A stretch of DNA of 64,000 bases from SIG437 sp045648985 (lineage in GTDB: Bacteria; Bacillota; Clostridia; UBA1381; UBA9506). The stretch lies in the NCBI GenBank assembly GCA_045648985.1, contig JAZROZ010000027.1, positions 81,590 through 145,589 on the forward strand, read 5' to 3'. The translations under genes were made by a program, and so were the position numbers. The first letter of the stretch is position 1; every line of letters starts with the position of its first letter. Below the pieces are notes generated by a model. The model was not told the DNA's origin. It saw nothing but the letters and a program-made list of their open reading frames with translations, and ran no database searches. Of the stretch, positions 1 through 8,724 are shown in pieces.

Positions 1-1
1 A

Positions 2-271
2 GTTTGCATAACAACAGACGGAGCACTTTCTTTGGAAATGGAAAAGCTCTTAAACTCCATGCCGACAGATAATAAAGTAAAGGCAGAAAGAGTGCTTGAA
101 ATAAATGCATCAAGCAGGGTTTATGATAAGCTTTTAGGGCTTTTGGCTGAAGATAAAGAAAAACTAAAAAAAGTGACAGAGCTTTTATATGGTGCTGCAA
201 TAATCGCACAAGGCATAATGCCTGACGATACTGTCTCCTTTGCAGACGGAATTTGTGATTTAATAGACTAA
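2..271 (+). CDS. htpG: Molecular chaperone HtpG (Hsp90 family), C-terminal fragment
   Basis: The frame is open from the first bases of the window and ends at a TAA, so only about the last 89 residues are present. They match the C-terminal dimerisation domain of bacterial Hsp90: an 'EMEKLLNSMP' stretch, then 'KAERVLEINASS', an acidic/lysine-rich helix and the ending 'LLYGAAIIAQGI...FADGICDLID', which parallels the HtpG ending with its 'LLYNQALLIEGL...FANDICELM' pattern. HtpG is a cytosolic ATP-dependent chaperone; its ATPase and middle domains lie outside the window. A TTG or ATG inside the fragment (32 or 38) is not the real start. mutS follows after 36 bp on the same strand, so the two may be co-transcribed. 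Identification rests on recall of the family C-terminus. Confidence 0.85.
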   Translation, partial: VCITTDGALSLEMEKLLNSMPTDNKVKAERVLEINASSRVYDKLLGLLAEDKEKLKKVTELLYGAAIIAQGIMPDDTVSFADGICDLID

Positions 272-307
272 TAGCAAGGGATTATTAAAGATTAGGGGGA
301 GCGTTTT

Positions 308-2896
308 ATGACGCCGATGATGAAGCAATATCTTGCCGTTAAGGAAGAATATAAAGATACAATACTGTTTTTCAGGCTGGGCGATTTTTATGAAATGTTT
401 TTAGATGATGCCATTATTGCATCAAGAGAACTTGGAATTACGCTTACAAGTCGCTCAAAGGGTGCCGAAAGAGATAAAAATCCAATGTGTGGTGTTCCGT
501 ATCATGCTGCTGATTCATATGTTTCAAAGCTTGTTGCTAAAGGATACAAAGTAGCAATCTGCGAGCAGATGGAAGATCCTGCATCAGTTAAAGGAATCGT
601 AAGACGTGATGTTGTAAAGATTGTAACACCAGGAACACTTCAGGACACAAAGGCTTTAGATGATAAATCAAATAACTATCTTTGTGCAATATACAGAAGC
701 GATGTTAAATACGGAGTTGCTTTTGCAGATATTACAACGGGTGATGTTTTAGTAACGGAGTCTGAAAACACTCAAAAGCTGATAAACGAAATTGCAAGAC
801 ATATGCCATCAGAGATAATTTTAAATGCCGTTGCTTTTTCAAATATTGCACTTATATCGGAAATAAAAAATCGTTTTTCGTGCCTTTGTGAGCAGACCAA
901 GTTTGAGCCGCAATGGGAACATTCCGTGCAACTCATTCTATCGAGAATGGAAAAAGAAAGGCTTTCCGATTTGGCTATGCCTGAAGACCTCCATATTGTA
1001 AATGCAACAGGTGAGCTTTTGACATATCTTGAAAGCACACAAAAAGCCGTGCTTTCAAATTTAAAGCCCATTAATTATTATAGCGGCGACGAGTATATGG
1101 ATATTGATATATTCACAAGACGCAACCTAGAGCTTACTGAAACTATGCGTACTGCATCTAAAAAAGGTACACTTTTATCTGTTCTTGACAAAACAAAGAC
1201 ATCAATGGGTGCAAGGAAGTTAAAAGGCTTTATAGAAAAGCCACTTGTTAATTGTAATCACATACAAAAAAGGTTATATGCCGTTGATGAGTTAAGGGCA
1301 GGAGGAGAAATCCGCGAGGATTTAACAGAAACTTTAAAATCGGTAAGTGATATTGAACGTCTGACAGGAAAGGTTGCAACAAAAGCTGCGAAGAAAACAG
1401 ACCTTATTTCACTTAAGCAGTCTATCCACTGCCTTCCTGTTGTTTTAGAAAAAATCGGCGGTCTTATGTCAGGATTATTTACAGAAATGTATAAAAATAC
1501 GGACCCGCTTGAGGATATATATTCCCTTATTGATAAAGCGATTTATGAAGATAAAGAAGGCGAAGATTCAGACCGTATCATAAAAGAGGGATATTCCCCA
1601 GAGCTTGATGAATACTATAACCTTTTGACAAACGGTAAAGCTGCCGTTTTGGCTATGGAAGCAAGCGAAAAGGAAAAGACAGGAATCAAAACTTTAAAAG
1701 TAGCATACAACAAGGTGTTTGGCTACTATATTGAAGTTTCAAAATCATATAAGGATATGCTTCCTGAGGGATATATCAGAAAGCAGACAATAGCTAACGG
1801 AGAAAGATATATAACTCAGGAGCTAAAGGAACTGGAAGAAAAAATATTAGGTGCTGCGGATAATATAAAAACTTTAGAGAGCAGATTATTTGGAGAAGTT
1901 CGTGATAAAATAGCACAAAGCGCCACAAGGATTTTGAAAGCGGCAGATACTCTTGCTATGGTTGACGTTTTATGCTCTTTAGCAGACGTCGCAGTAAAGA
2001 ATAATTACGTGATGCCGTGTGTTGATACGTCAGACAAGCTCATAATAAAAGACGGCAGGCATCCTGTTGTTGAAAAAATGCTGCAAGATGAGTTGTTTGT
2101 GCCAAATGACACATATTTGGACTGCGAAGATGACCGCCTGCTTATTATTACAGGACCTAATATGGCAGGTAAATCTACATATATGCGTCAAGTTGCGCTA
2201 ATTGCTATTATGGCGCAAATTGGCAGCTTTGTGCCGGCATCTCAGTGTCATATCGGTATATGCGACAAGGTGTTTACCCGCGTTGGTGCATCGGATGACT
2301 TATCTGCAGGACAAAGTACATTTATGGTAGAAATGACAGAGGTTTCAAATATTTTAAAAAATGCTACCAAGCGAAGCCTTTTAATTCTTGATGAAATAGG
2401 TAGAGGTACGAGCACGTATGATGGCCTTTCTATTGCGTGGTCTGTTTGCGAATATGTGGCAGACAAAAAGAAAATCGGTGCTAAAACACTTTTTGCAACT
2501 CATTATCACGAGCTTACAGAGCTTGAAGATAAGCTTTCAGGTGTTAAGAATTATTGTATTGCCTGCAAAAAACGTGGTGATGAAATTACATTTTTACGCC
2601 GTATCATAAAAGGCGGCGCTGATGAAAGCTACGGAATAGAAGTTGCAGCCTTAGCAGGACTTCCGCCTAAGGTTATAAAACGTGCAAAAGAGATTTTAGA
2701 GGCTATTGACAGCGGTGAAAAAAATGAGATTAAAATAAGCAATGCAACGATTAAAACGAAGGATATGCAGCTTGATTTTGGCGATATGCGAGAAAGCGAA
2801 ATAGTAGCAGAGCTTGAAAAACTTGACCTTTCCACTTTAACTCCGATTGAAGCTTTAAACAAGCTTTATGAATTTCAGAAAATAGCAAAAAAATAG
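308..2896 (+). CDS. mutS: DNA mismatch repair protein MutS
   Basis: 862 residues, the normal length for MutS1. The mismatch-reading Phe-X-Glu motif is visible near the N-terminus (GDFYEMF, Phe27-Glu29). The connector, lever and clamp domains fill the middle, and the C-terminal ABC-type ATPase has a Walker A (GPNMAGKST, about residue 616) and Walker B with signature (LLILDEIGRGTSTYDG, about residue 690). MutS dimers bind mispaired or looped bases and recruit MutL in an ATP-dependent way. The ATG is preceded by a good GGGGGAG ribosome site. MutL is encoded in the same window, but about 47 kb away with miaA, whereas many Firmicutes keep mutS-mutL together. The adjoining 3' gene is an SSB-like protein. 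Confidence 0.98.
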   Translation: MTPMMKQYLAVKEEYKDTILFFRLGDFYEMFLDDAIIASRELGITLTSRSKGAERDKNPMCGVPYHAADSYVSKLVAKGYKVAICEQMEDPASVKGIVRRDVVKIVTPGTLQDTKALDDKSNNYLCAIYRSDVKYGVAFADITTGDVLVTESENTQKLINEIARHMPSEIILNAVAFSNIALISEIKNRFSCLCEQTKFEPQWEHSVQLILSRMEKERLSDLAMPEDLHIVNATGELLTYLESTQKAVLSNLKPINYYSGDEYMDIDIFTRRNLELTETMRTASKKGTLLSVLDKTKTSMGARKLKGFIEKPLVNCNHIQKRLYAVDELRAGGEIREDLTETLKSVSDIERLTGKVATKAAKKTDLISLKQSIHCLPVVLEKIGGLMSGLFTEMYKNTDPLEDIYSLIDKAIYEDKEGEDSDRIIKEGYSPELDEYYNLLTNGKAAVLAMEASEKEKTGIKTLKVAYNKVFGYYIEVSKSYKDMLPEGYIRKQTIANGERYITQELKELEEKILGAADNIKTLESRLFGEVRDKIAQSATRILKAADTLAMVDVLCSLADVAVKNNYVMPCVDTSDKLIIKDGRHPVVEKMLQDELFVPNDTYLDCEDDRLLIITGPNMAGKSTYMRQVALIAIMAQIGSFVPASQCHIGICDKVFTRVGASDDLSAGQSTFMVEMTEVSNILKNATKRSLLILDEIGRGTSTYDGLSIAWSVCEYVADKKKIGAKTLFATHYHELTELEDKLSGVKNYCIACKKRGDEITFLRRIIKGGADESYGIEVAALAGLPPKVIKRAKEILEAIDSGEKNEIKISNATIKTKDMQLDFGDMRESEIVAELEKLDLSTLTPIEALNKLYEFQKIAKK

Positions 2897-2979
2897 TGTT
2901 CTAATTATCCCATAGCTTAAATAAAATATATCGTAGAGAAGATTATGAAAATAAGAATCCTGAAGGGAGAATTTACGAT

Positions 2980-3597
2980 ATGTTAAGCTGTTTAGAAGAT
3001 AATGAAGCAAGGCTTTCGGGCACGGTAATATCTGAGCCTGAATTAAGCCATGAGGTACACGGGGAAAGGTTTTATAAATTTTTAATTTGTTCAAAGAGGT
3101 TAAGTGAAAATGAGGATATTTTGATTATAACGTTGCCTTTTAGCCTTTTAGAAAAAACAAATATAGAAAAAGGTGACAATTTGATTGTCTGCGGACAGTT
3201 CCGCTCATATAACAATTACAGCGGAATCGGAAACAAGCTTGTACTTACACTTTTTGCGCGCAGTATTGAAAAAGCAGACGAGGATGATGCGCCATTTAAT
3301 GAGGTTTATTTAAATGGATATGTTTGTAAAGACATCATTTTAAGGGTGACTCCCTTTGGAAGAGAGATTGCAGATGTCTTACTTGCGGTTAATCGTGCGT
3401 ACAATAAATCTGATTACATACCATGCATAGCGTGGGGCAAAAATGCCAGACGATTAAAAGATGTCAAGGTTGGATGCAACTTAAAAATTTGGGGAAGAAT
3501 GCAGTCAAGAGATTATGAAAAAAAGATAAGCGAGACAGAAACAGAAACAAAAACTGCATATGAAATATCTATTAGCAGAGTGGAAATAGCTGAATAA
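2980..3597 (+). CDS. Double OB-fold SSB-like protein
   Basis: 205 residues with two consecutive OB-fold-like halves. The first (about 9-95) has a 'RLSGTVISEPELSHEVHGER' opening and the second (about 105-200) a 'VYLNGYVCKD...VTPFGREIADVLLAVNR' pattern typical of the SSB/PriB beta strands. The Gly/Gln/Pro-rich acidic tail of canonical Ssb is absent, so this is probably an accessory single-strand DNA-binding protein rather than the replicative SSB. It lies 83 bp after mutS on the same strand, consistent with a DNA repair role, but this is inference. The ATG has a GAAGGGAG ribosome site. A strong palindromic terminator follows directly. Substrate and partners cannot be read from the sequence. Confidence 0.7.
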   Translation: MLSCLEDNEARLSGTVISEPELSHEVHGERFYKFLICSKRLSENEDILIITLPFSLLEKTNIEKGDNLIVCGQFRSYNNYSGIGNKLVLTLFARSIEKADEDDAPFNEVYLNGYVCKDIILRVTPFGREIADVLLAVNRAYNKSDYIPCIAWGKNARRLKDVKVGCNLKIWGRMQSRDYEKKISETETETKTAYEISISRVEIAE

Positions 3598-3598
3598 T

Positions 3599-3646
3599 AA
3601 AAGGAGCTGTAGCAAAATGAATTTCATTTTGCTACAGCTCCTTTTT
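3599..3646 (+). terminator. Palindromic terminator, copy A of a three-copy family
   Basis: A perfect 22-bp stem: arms 3599-3620 and 3624-3645 around a 3-base loop, with T residues at the right end. It lies between the convergent SSB-like gene and the cytidylate-kinase-like gene, so it can end transcription from both sides. Near-identical palindromes occur at 15746-15790 and 21898-21944. Confidence 0.85.
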
Positions 3647-3649
3647 GTA

Positions 3650-4243
3650 TTAGTTATCAAATTTTTTCAAAACAAGTTCTTTTATGATTCTAACTGTTTC
3701 GTCTATTCCAATTCTGGATGTATTTATTGTGATGTCGTAGTTTGACAAATCATTCCAGGATTTTTCTGTAAAATATTTGTAGTAGGATGAACGTTGCTTA
3801 TCAATCTTCTTTATATAATCTTCAGGCTTATCAGAAGCTAAGCCATATTGGTCTTTTGCTCTTTTGATGCGGTCATCCATATCGGCGCACAAAAAGACTT
3901 TAAGACAAGATGGATTATCAGCCAAAACGTTATCTGCGCACCTGCCTATAATGATACAGGGCTCATTCTGAGCAAGCTTTTTAATAATTCTTGACTGAGT
4001 CATAAAAATCTGGTCAGACAGCGGAAGCACCTGACTTGTCATATAGATGCTATAGAGAAAACTGTTGGTTTTCTTCTGTTCTGTTTCGGCAACGATTGCT
4101 TCTGCGAGGCCGCTTTCTTTTGCTGCTAAGGAAATCATTTCCTTGTCATATACTTTAATTCCAAGTTCTATAGACAGCTTTTTTGCTATCTCTCCTGCTC
4201 CTGATGCATATTCTCTTGCGATAGTTATTACGTAGTTTTTCAT
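3650..4243 (-). CDS. Cytidylate kinase-like family protein
   Basis: 197 residues. The start 'YVITIAREYASGAGEIAKKLSIELG' resembles the P-loop region of the cytidylate kinase-like family (usual form GREYGSGGREIAKKL), but the glycines are partly replaced by alanine (AREYASGAGE), so nucleotide binding may be altered. Further family marks are 'PCIIIGRCADNVL', a LID-like Arg/Asp-rich stretch 'FLCADMDDRIKRAK', and the end '...YDITINTSRIGIDETVRII'. Such proteins are common in Clostridia as stand-alone genes of uncertain substrate and are distinct from the essential Cmk. The gene has its own near-consensus promoter (4282-4310) and an AAGGGG ribosome site, and ends at the shared terminator. Confidence 0.85.
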   Translation of the reverse strand: MKNYVITIAREYASGAGEIAKKLSIELGIKVYDKEMISLAAKESGLAEAIVAETEQKKTNSFLYSIYMTSQVLPLSDQIFMTQSRIIKKLAQNEPCIIIGRCADNVLADNPSCLKVFLCADMDDRIKRAKDQYGLASDKPEDYIKKIDKQRSSYYKYFTEKSWNDLSNYDITINTSRIGIDETVRIIKELVLKKFDN

Positions 4244-4281
4244 AAGCGTACCCCTTTCGTTTTTTTATGGTTTATACTTAT

Positions 4282-4310
4282 ATTTTATTATGAAAAGGGC
4301 AATTTGTCAA
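4282..4310 (-). promoter_or_regulatory. Sigma-A promoter for the cytidylate-kinase-like gene
   Basis: Reading the minus strand: TTGACA (4305-4310), a 17-bp spacer, TAAAAT (4282-4287), about 40 bp upstream of the start codon. It lies just downstream of the end of the ABC-F gene, so the two genes are separate transcription units. Confidence 0.75.
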
Positions 4311-4316
4311 TTATAA

Positions 4317-6242
4317 TTATTGTTTTGTAGTTTCTTCTAATTTTGTCTGCGTTTCTTCCCAAAGCTCATAAAGGGCGGAGAGTTGGTTGTTATTTTTCTC
4401 AATTTCTTCAGAAATTTCCGATATTTTAACGTAGTTGGTTGTGTTTTCGGGAAGCGAAAGCTTTTCTTCAAGCTCTCTAATTTGTTTTTCTGTTTCCGTT
4501 ATCTTTTCTTCGGTTTTAGAAAGTGTATTTGTGAGTTTGCGAATGAGAGCCTCGTGCTCTTTTTTTTCCTTATAGCTTTGTGCAGACAGGCTTTTTTGCG
4601 GTGATTTATATGTTTCAAAAGAAGCATCTTTTACCGATAGCTCTGCCTTTTTTTCTATATAATAATCATAGTTTCCGTGATAAGATGATACGTTTTGAGC
4701 CTCCATAGCAAGTATTCGGCTTGATAGCTTATTCATAAAATATCTGTCGTGCGATACTGCTAAAATCGTGCCCCGATATGACATGAGAGCATCTTCAAGC
4801 ATCTCTCTTGAGGCGATGTCCAGATGGTTTGTCGGCTCGTCTAAAAGTAAAAAGTTTGTGCCTGACATCATAAGCTTTAACAAAAGTATACGGGCGCGCT
4901 CTCCGCCTGATAAAGTATTTATAAGTTTAAAGACATCGTCACCAAAAAAGAGGAAAGAGGCTAAGGCGTTTCTAATTTCGGTTTGTGTTTTTTTAGGAAA
5001 TGAGTCTGCGATTTCTTCAAATATGGTCTTATCCTGAGATAAGCTGCCTTGCGTCTGGTCGTAGTAACCGATATCCACGCCCGTGCCAAGCTTTTTGGAG
5101 CCGCCTGTTTGCTCATATGTTCCATTTATAATTTTAAAAAGGGTGGTTTTACCGCATCCATTTGCACCCGTTAAGAAAATCTTTTCTCCTTTGCGAATGT
5201 GGATATTAACATTTGAAAAAAGAGGCTTTCCGGGAAAGGACATAGAAAGATTTTCACAAATGAAGACGTCATTTCCGCTCTCTGATTTTACAGAAAAGCC
5301 AAAACGAATAGTTTTTTCTTCGTCAGGTGGTTTTATTAAGCCCTCTTTTAGCTTATCAACGGCTTTTTGCTTGCTTTCGGCACGCTTGACACTTTTTTCT
5401 TTATTCCAGCGCCTTTGTTCTGCAATTACAGCTTCTAAGCGCTCGATTTCTTTTTGCGTATTTTCGTATGTGCGCTCGAGTGCTTTTTCCCGCTCTTTTT
5501 TTATTTCCAAATGTCTTGTATAGTTGCCATCGAAAGCTGTAAGCGTCTGGTTTGATATTTCAAACGTTCTGGTTGTGACCTTATCTAAAAAATATCTGTC
5601 ATGCGATATTATAATAACGGCACATTTTTGTTCCTTTAAAAAGTTTTCAAGCCATGTCGCTGATTCTAAATCAAGGTGATTTGTTGGCTCGTCAAGCATC
5701 AAAAGGTCTGCGCCATCTAGCAAAACTTTAGAAAGACAGACTCTTGTTTTCTGTCCGCCCGATAAATCATTAAATTTCATTTCAAAATCGGATTCTAAAA
5801 AGCCCAGTCCCATTAAAGCTGCACGAACGCGGCTTTTATACGTGTAACCGCCCGCGTTTTCGTAATATTCTGAAAGGATGTGCTGCTTTTTTATCAGTTC
5901 TTCTGCGTTTTGGGGATTTTTCTCCAAAAGTGCGGAAATTGCAGCAAGCTCATCTTCTGTCTTTTTCAAATGACTGAACACAGACAGGACTTCTTCAAAA
6001 ACTGTTTTATCAGATTTTAAGTTTGTTTGCTGCGCCAGGTAGGCAATACGTATATCCTTGTTTTTGAAAATATCACCTTTGGAGTCTATTTCATCAAGAA
6101 GAATTTTAAAAAGGGTGGTTTTACCGCATCCGTTTGAGCCAACTAAGCCTATTTTATCATTTTCTGCAACAGAAAAAGACACGTCCTTAAATAAAACGCG
6201 CTCCCCAAATGATTTTGATATTTTTGATACTGATATAAGCAT
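4317..6242 (-). CDS. ABC-F family ATPase (ribosome-associated, YdiF-like)
   Basis: 641 residues with two ABC ATPase domains and no membrane segments, the ABC-F pattern. Domain 1 has GSNGCGKTT (about residue 37) and LSGGQKTR (about 160). Domain 2 has GANGCGKTT (about 357) and LSGGERAR (about 440), each followed by DEPTNHLD. The charged inter-domain linker (about 240-310, P-site tRNA-interaction motif) and a long C-terminal Glu/Lys coiled coil (about 545-641) are present. ABC-F proteins bind the ribosomal E site; some are translation factors and some protect against antibiotics. Length and coiled coil fit the housekeeping YdiF/Uup-like group better than a resistance factor, but this cannot be settled here. 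It lies 24 bp after an XRE regulator gene and probably shares its promoter. Confidence 0.9.
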   Translation of the reverse strand: MLISVSKISKSFGERVLFKDVSFSVAENDKIGLVGSNGCGKTTLFKILLDEIDSKGDIFKNKDIRIAYLAQQTNLKSDKTVFEEVLSVFSHLKKTEDELAAISALLEKNPQNAEELIKKQHILSEYYENAGGYTYKSRVRAALMGLGFLESDFEMKFNDLSGGQKTRVCLSKVLLDGADLLMLDEPTNHLDLESATWLENFLKEQKCAVIIISHDRYFLDKVTTRTFEISNQTLTAFDGNYTRHLEIKKEREKALERTYENTQKEIERLEAVIAEQRRWNKEKSVKRAESKQKAVDKLKEGLIKPPDEEKTIRFGFSVKSESGNDVFICENLSMSFPGKPLFSNVNIHIRKGEKIFLTGANGCGKTTLFKIINGTYEQTGGSKKLGTGVDIGYYDQTQGSLSQDKTIFEEIADSFPKKTQTEIRNALASFLFFGDDVFKLINTLSGGERARILLLKLMMSGTNFLLLDEPTNHLDIASREMLEDALMSYRGTILAVSHDRYFMNKLSSRILAMEAQNVSSYHGNYDYYIEKKAELSVKDASFETYKSPQKSLSAQSYKEKKEHEALIRKLTNTLSKTEEKITETEKQIRELEEKLSLPENTTNYVKISEISEEIEKNNNQLSALYELWEETQTKLEETTKQ

Positions 6243-6266
6243 TTTCTCACCCTGAAAGATTGTTTT

Positions 6267-6884
6267 TTATTTGTCCATTTTTCGTTTTTTTATAAGTGAC
6301 CAAAGAAGTATAATCACTTGACCAATAGTACCTAAAAGGTATATTAAAGAAACATTTATTTTAAAATATAAGCAAGTGATATGTATGGTTGCTAAGCTCG
6401 CCCACATTAGTGCTGAGATAATAAAGTAATTATGTCTTGGGTTAAACCATATTGTATTAAATATTAGTTTTACAATTAGAAATACAGGGCAGGCATATAT
6501 AAAATACAACCATGCAAAATTGGATTGTTTTGTGATTAATGTGGTAATAATAAATGCAAATAGTGCAAGAAAGAAAACAAAAGCTTCGCATATATATGAA
6601 ACAGCCTTTCGGTTGTAATCAGGCTTCTTTTGCTTTTTTTCTTTAGAAGCTTCAATTATTTTTTCATTTATATTCTCGTCACGCACAAGTGCATCTAAAG
6701 ATACACCAAAAAAATCTGCTATACGGCAGAGTACAGAAATATCAGGCAGTGATTCTCCGCGTTCCCATTTTGACACAGTTTTGTCAGAATAGTTTAGTTT
6801 TTCTGCAAGCTCTGATTGTGTCATATTATTTAGCTGTCTTAACTTTGTTATATTTTTTGATGCTGTTATCTTAATATCGTTCAT
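6267..6884 (-). CDS. XRE-family regulator with C-terminal membrane domain
   Basis: 205 residues. An N-terminal helix-turn-helix of XRE/Cro type (about 10-62) is clear: 'ITKLRQLNNMTQSELAEKL', 'SDKTVSKWERGESLPDI' and 'ADFFGVSLDALV'. After a Lys-rich linker (about 75-95) come four hydrophobic segments (about 97-117, 122-142, 152-170, 176-195) and a basic tail, so the regulator is likely anchored in the membrane. Such proteins usually control nearby membrane or resistance genes; here the downstream co-directional gene is the ABC-F ATPase, 24 bp away, a suggestive pairing. The start has a GGAGG site 7 bases upstream and a consensus-type promoter at 6908-6936. Target and signal are unknown. Confidence 0.85.
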   Translation of the reverse strand: MNDIKITASKNITKLRQLNNMTQSELAEKLNYSDKTVSKWERGESLPDISVLCRIADFFGVSLDALVRDENINEKIIEASKEKKQKKPDYNRKAVSYICEAFVFFLALFAFIITTLITKQSNFAWLYFIYACPVFLIVKLIFNTIWFNPRHNYFIISALMWASLATIHITCLYFKINVSLIYLLGTIGQVIILLWSLIKKRKMDK

Positions 6885-6907
6885 TTATATTCCTCCGTTA
6901 TATAAAC

Positions 6908-6936
6908 ATTATACTTTAAAATCGTAAAAAATTCAA
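6908..6936 (-). promoter_or_regulatory. Sigma-A promoter for the XRE regulator / ABC-F unit
   Basis: Minus strand: TTGAAT (6931-6936), 17-bp spacer, TATAAT (6908-6913), about 23 bp upstream of the XRE start codon. Confidence 0.75.
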
Positions 6937-7125
6937 GTGCGGTAAAGGAGCGTTTTCAATATATTCTATGCACGGTAGAGTGGCACTCTACTAACAGGAG
7001 AGTGGAAAATTCGGGCAAGGGGTGGACTTTTTGTGCTAAGGCGTGGTATGTTTTACATAAAGAAACGAAAAAGGAAAGAAAAAATAAAATAAGAGAAGAA
7101 ACGTAAAAGAAAGGAAACAAATAAG

Positions 7126-7962
7126 ATGAGAAAAATAAAAATTGTTGCAGATTCATCTGCAAATATATCAGAACTTAAAGAGATTGAATTTGCATCTGCT
7201 CCACTTAAAATAGTTACAGATGAAAGAGAATTTATTGATAATAAAGAGCTTGACGTAGAAGAAATGGTAGATTTTTTTGATAGTTTCAAAGGGAAATCTC
7301 AAACGTCTTGCCCTAATGTTTCAGACTGGCTCGTAGCTTTTGGAGATAGCGATGATATATTCTGTGTCACAATAACAAGCGGTCTTTCAGGAAGCTTCAG
7401 CTCAGCTTGTGCTGCTAAACAAGTTTATGAGGCTGATAATCCAGGAAAACGTGTTTTTGTGATAGACTCGCTTTCGGCAGGGCCTGAACTTGTCTTAATC
7501 ATTGAAAAGCTTGAAGAATTTATTGGTGCGAATTTGCCTTACGAAATAATTTGTGAGAAAATTCAGGAATATACACAAAAAACAGGACTTTTGTTTGTGC
7601 TCCAATCGCTTAAAAACTTTGCTGCAAACGGGAGAGTTTCTCCCGCTATAGCAAAAATCACAGGACTTTTGGATATACGCATAGTCGGAAAAGCAAGCGA
7701 TAAAGGGGATTTAGAGCCGTTAAACAAATGTAGAGGAGAAAGCGGTTCTCTAAAAGCTATTATATCGCATCTTAAAGAGTTTGGCTTATCCTGCGGAAAA
7801 GTGAAAATAACCCACTGCAGAAACAAGGCAGGTGCAGAGCGCTTAAAGAGAATGATACAAGCAAAAATAGTTAATGCCAAGGTAGAAATATCCGTGTGCA
7901 GAGGTCTTTGCAGTTATTACGCAGAAAAAGGCGGAATGCTTGTTGCCTTTGAAAAAAAATAA
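7126..7962 (+). CDS. DegV family fatty-acid-binding protein
   Basis: 278 residues, the normal DegV length. Family marks: the N-terminal 'IVADSSANIS', the 'SQTSCPNVSDWLVAF' region, 'FCVTITSGLSGSFSSA' that cradles the fatty-acid carboxylate, and 'LSAGPELV'. DegV proteins bind a fatty acid in a cleft between two alpha/beta domains; several Firmicute members act as FakB subunits handing fatty acid to the FakA kinase. No fakA lies nearby, so that role is inference. The ATG follows an AAGGAAA site about 11 bases upstream. A convergent bidirectional terminator follows. Confidence 0.9.
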   Translation: MRKIKIVADSSANISELKEIEFASAPLKIVTDEREFIDNKELDVEEMVDFFDSFKGKSQTSCPNVSDWLVAFGDSDDIFCVTITSGLSGSFSSACAAKQVYEADNPGKRVFVIDSLSAGPELVLIIEKLEEFIGANLPYEIICEKIQEYTQKTGLLFVLQSLKNFAANGRVSPAIAKITGLLDIRIVGKASDKGDLEPLNKCRGESGSLKAIISHLKEFGLSCGKVKITHCRNKAGAERLKRMIQAKIVNAKVEISVCRGLCSYYAEKGGMLVAFEKK

Positions 7963-7975
7963 TGCAATATTAGAA

Positions 7976-8009
7976 AAAATGCCGTAATGCTGACGCATTT
8001 CGGCATTTT
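7976..8009. terminator. Bidirectional terminator between convergent genes
   Basis: Stem AAAATGCCG / CGGCATTTT (7976-7984 with 8001-8009), extended by AATGC / GCATT around a TGAC loop. T-runs at both outer edges suit both the DegV-family gene (plus) and the gene ending at 8016 (minus). Confidence 0.8.
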
Positions 8010-8015
8010 GGTGTT

Positions 8016-8654
8016 TTATAGTGAGAAAAAGATTTGTCTGAATTCTGTGTAGCCAGCTTCCGACATACAAAATTCTGTTTTTAGCTTAATAATAAAATCA
8101 TCATTTAGAAGACTACCGACGTCTTCATTATACTGACCGCCGTAATATTCATAATAAACGTATATATCATTATCAATTTGCGAGACAGTCAGCTTTCCTA
8201 TATTGTGAGATATCAAAAGTTCAGAAAGTTTAGCCGGAAACTTTTTTATTGTGCTGCTGAATAAATCAATTTTATCTTGCCCTAAAGAAAAGCGATATAC
8301 CTTTCTTTCTATGGCATTACGTTTGTTTCCCTCACCTTCAATATGAAGAATTTCGGTAAGTTCATCTTCGTATATTCCCTGCTCATGATAAAGGAAACAA
8401 GGTCTGACATTTTTTATCCATTCGTTATTTGCCTGCTTTAAATCCTCTTCTGCAAAGTTGCTTTCATCTGTACCGCTGTTTAAAATCTCTTCCATATAGT
8501 TATACAGTTCATTCTTATATATCCATATGGAATAGTTTCTTTTATCGGCACGACGCAGGATATCCATAATCTCGGGATATGGATTTAAGTGCAGATCAAC
8601 ATACTTATCTGTTTTTTCCGGTTTTAAATATGAGCGTGAAAGGTCTCTTGCCAT
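8016..8654 (-). CDS. Hypothetical protein (212 aa), family not recognised
   Basis: 212 residues, hydrophilic, no signal peptide or membrane segment, rich in Tyr, Glu, Lys and Asn. It opens with 'MARDLSRSYLKPEKTDKYVD' and has an acidic middle and a Tyr-rich stretch ('DNDIYVYYEYYGGQYNED') near the C-terminus. It looks like a soluble cytoplasmic alpha/beta protein. An AGGAG ribosome site lies 7-8 bases before the ATG and codon use matches the neighbours, so I consider it real. It sits alone between the convergent DegV-family gene and cls, about 70 bp after cls on the same strand, so it may be the second gene of a cls transcript. I do not recognise its family or function. Confidence 0.7.
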   Translation of the reverse strand: MARDLSRSYLKPEKTDKYVDLHLNPYPEIMDILRRADKRNYSIWIYKNELYNYMEEILNSGTDESNFAEEDLKQANNEWIKNVRPCFLYHEQGIYEDELTEILHIEGEGNKRNAIERKVYRFSLGQDKIDLFSSTIKKFPAKLSELLISHNIGKLTVSQIDNDIYVYYEYYGGQYNEDVGSLLNDDFIIKLKTEFCMSEAGYTEFRQIFFSL

Positions 8655-8724
8655 TTTCTTTACTCCTGTTTAAGTTTTTTAAATTATTATATCATATTTT
8701 TGATATTTTGCAAGGGATAATATA

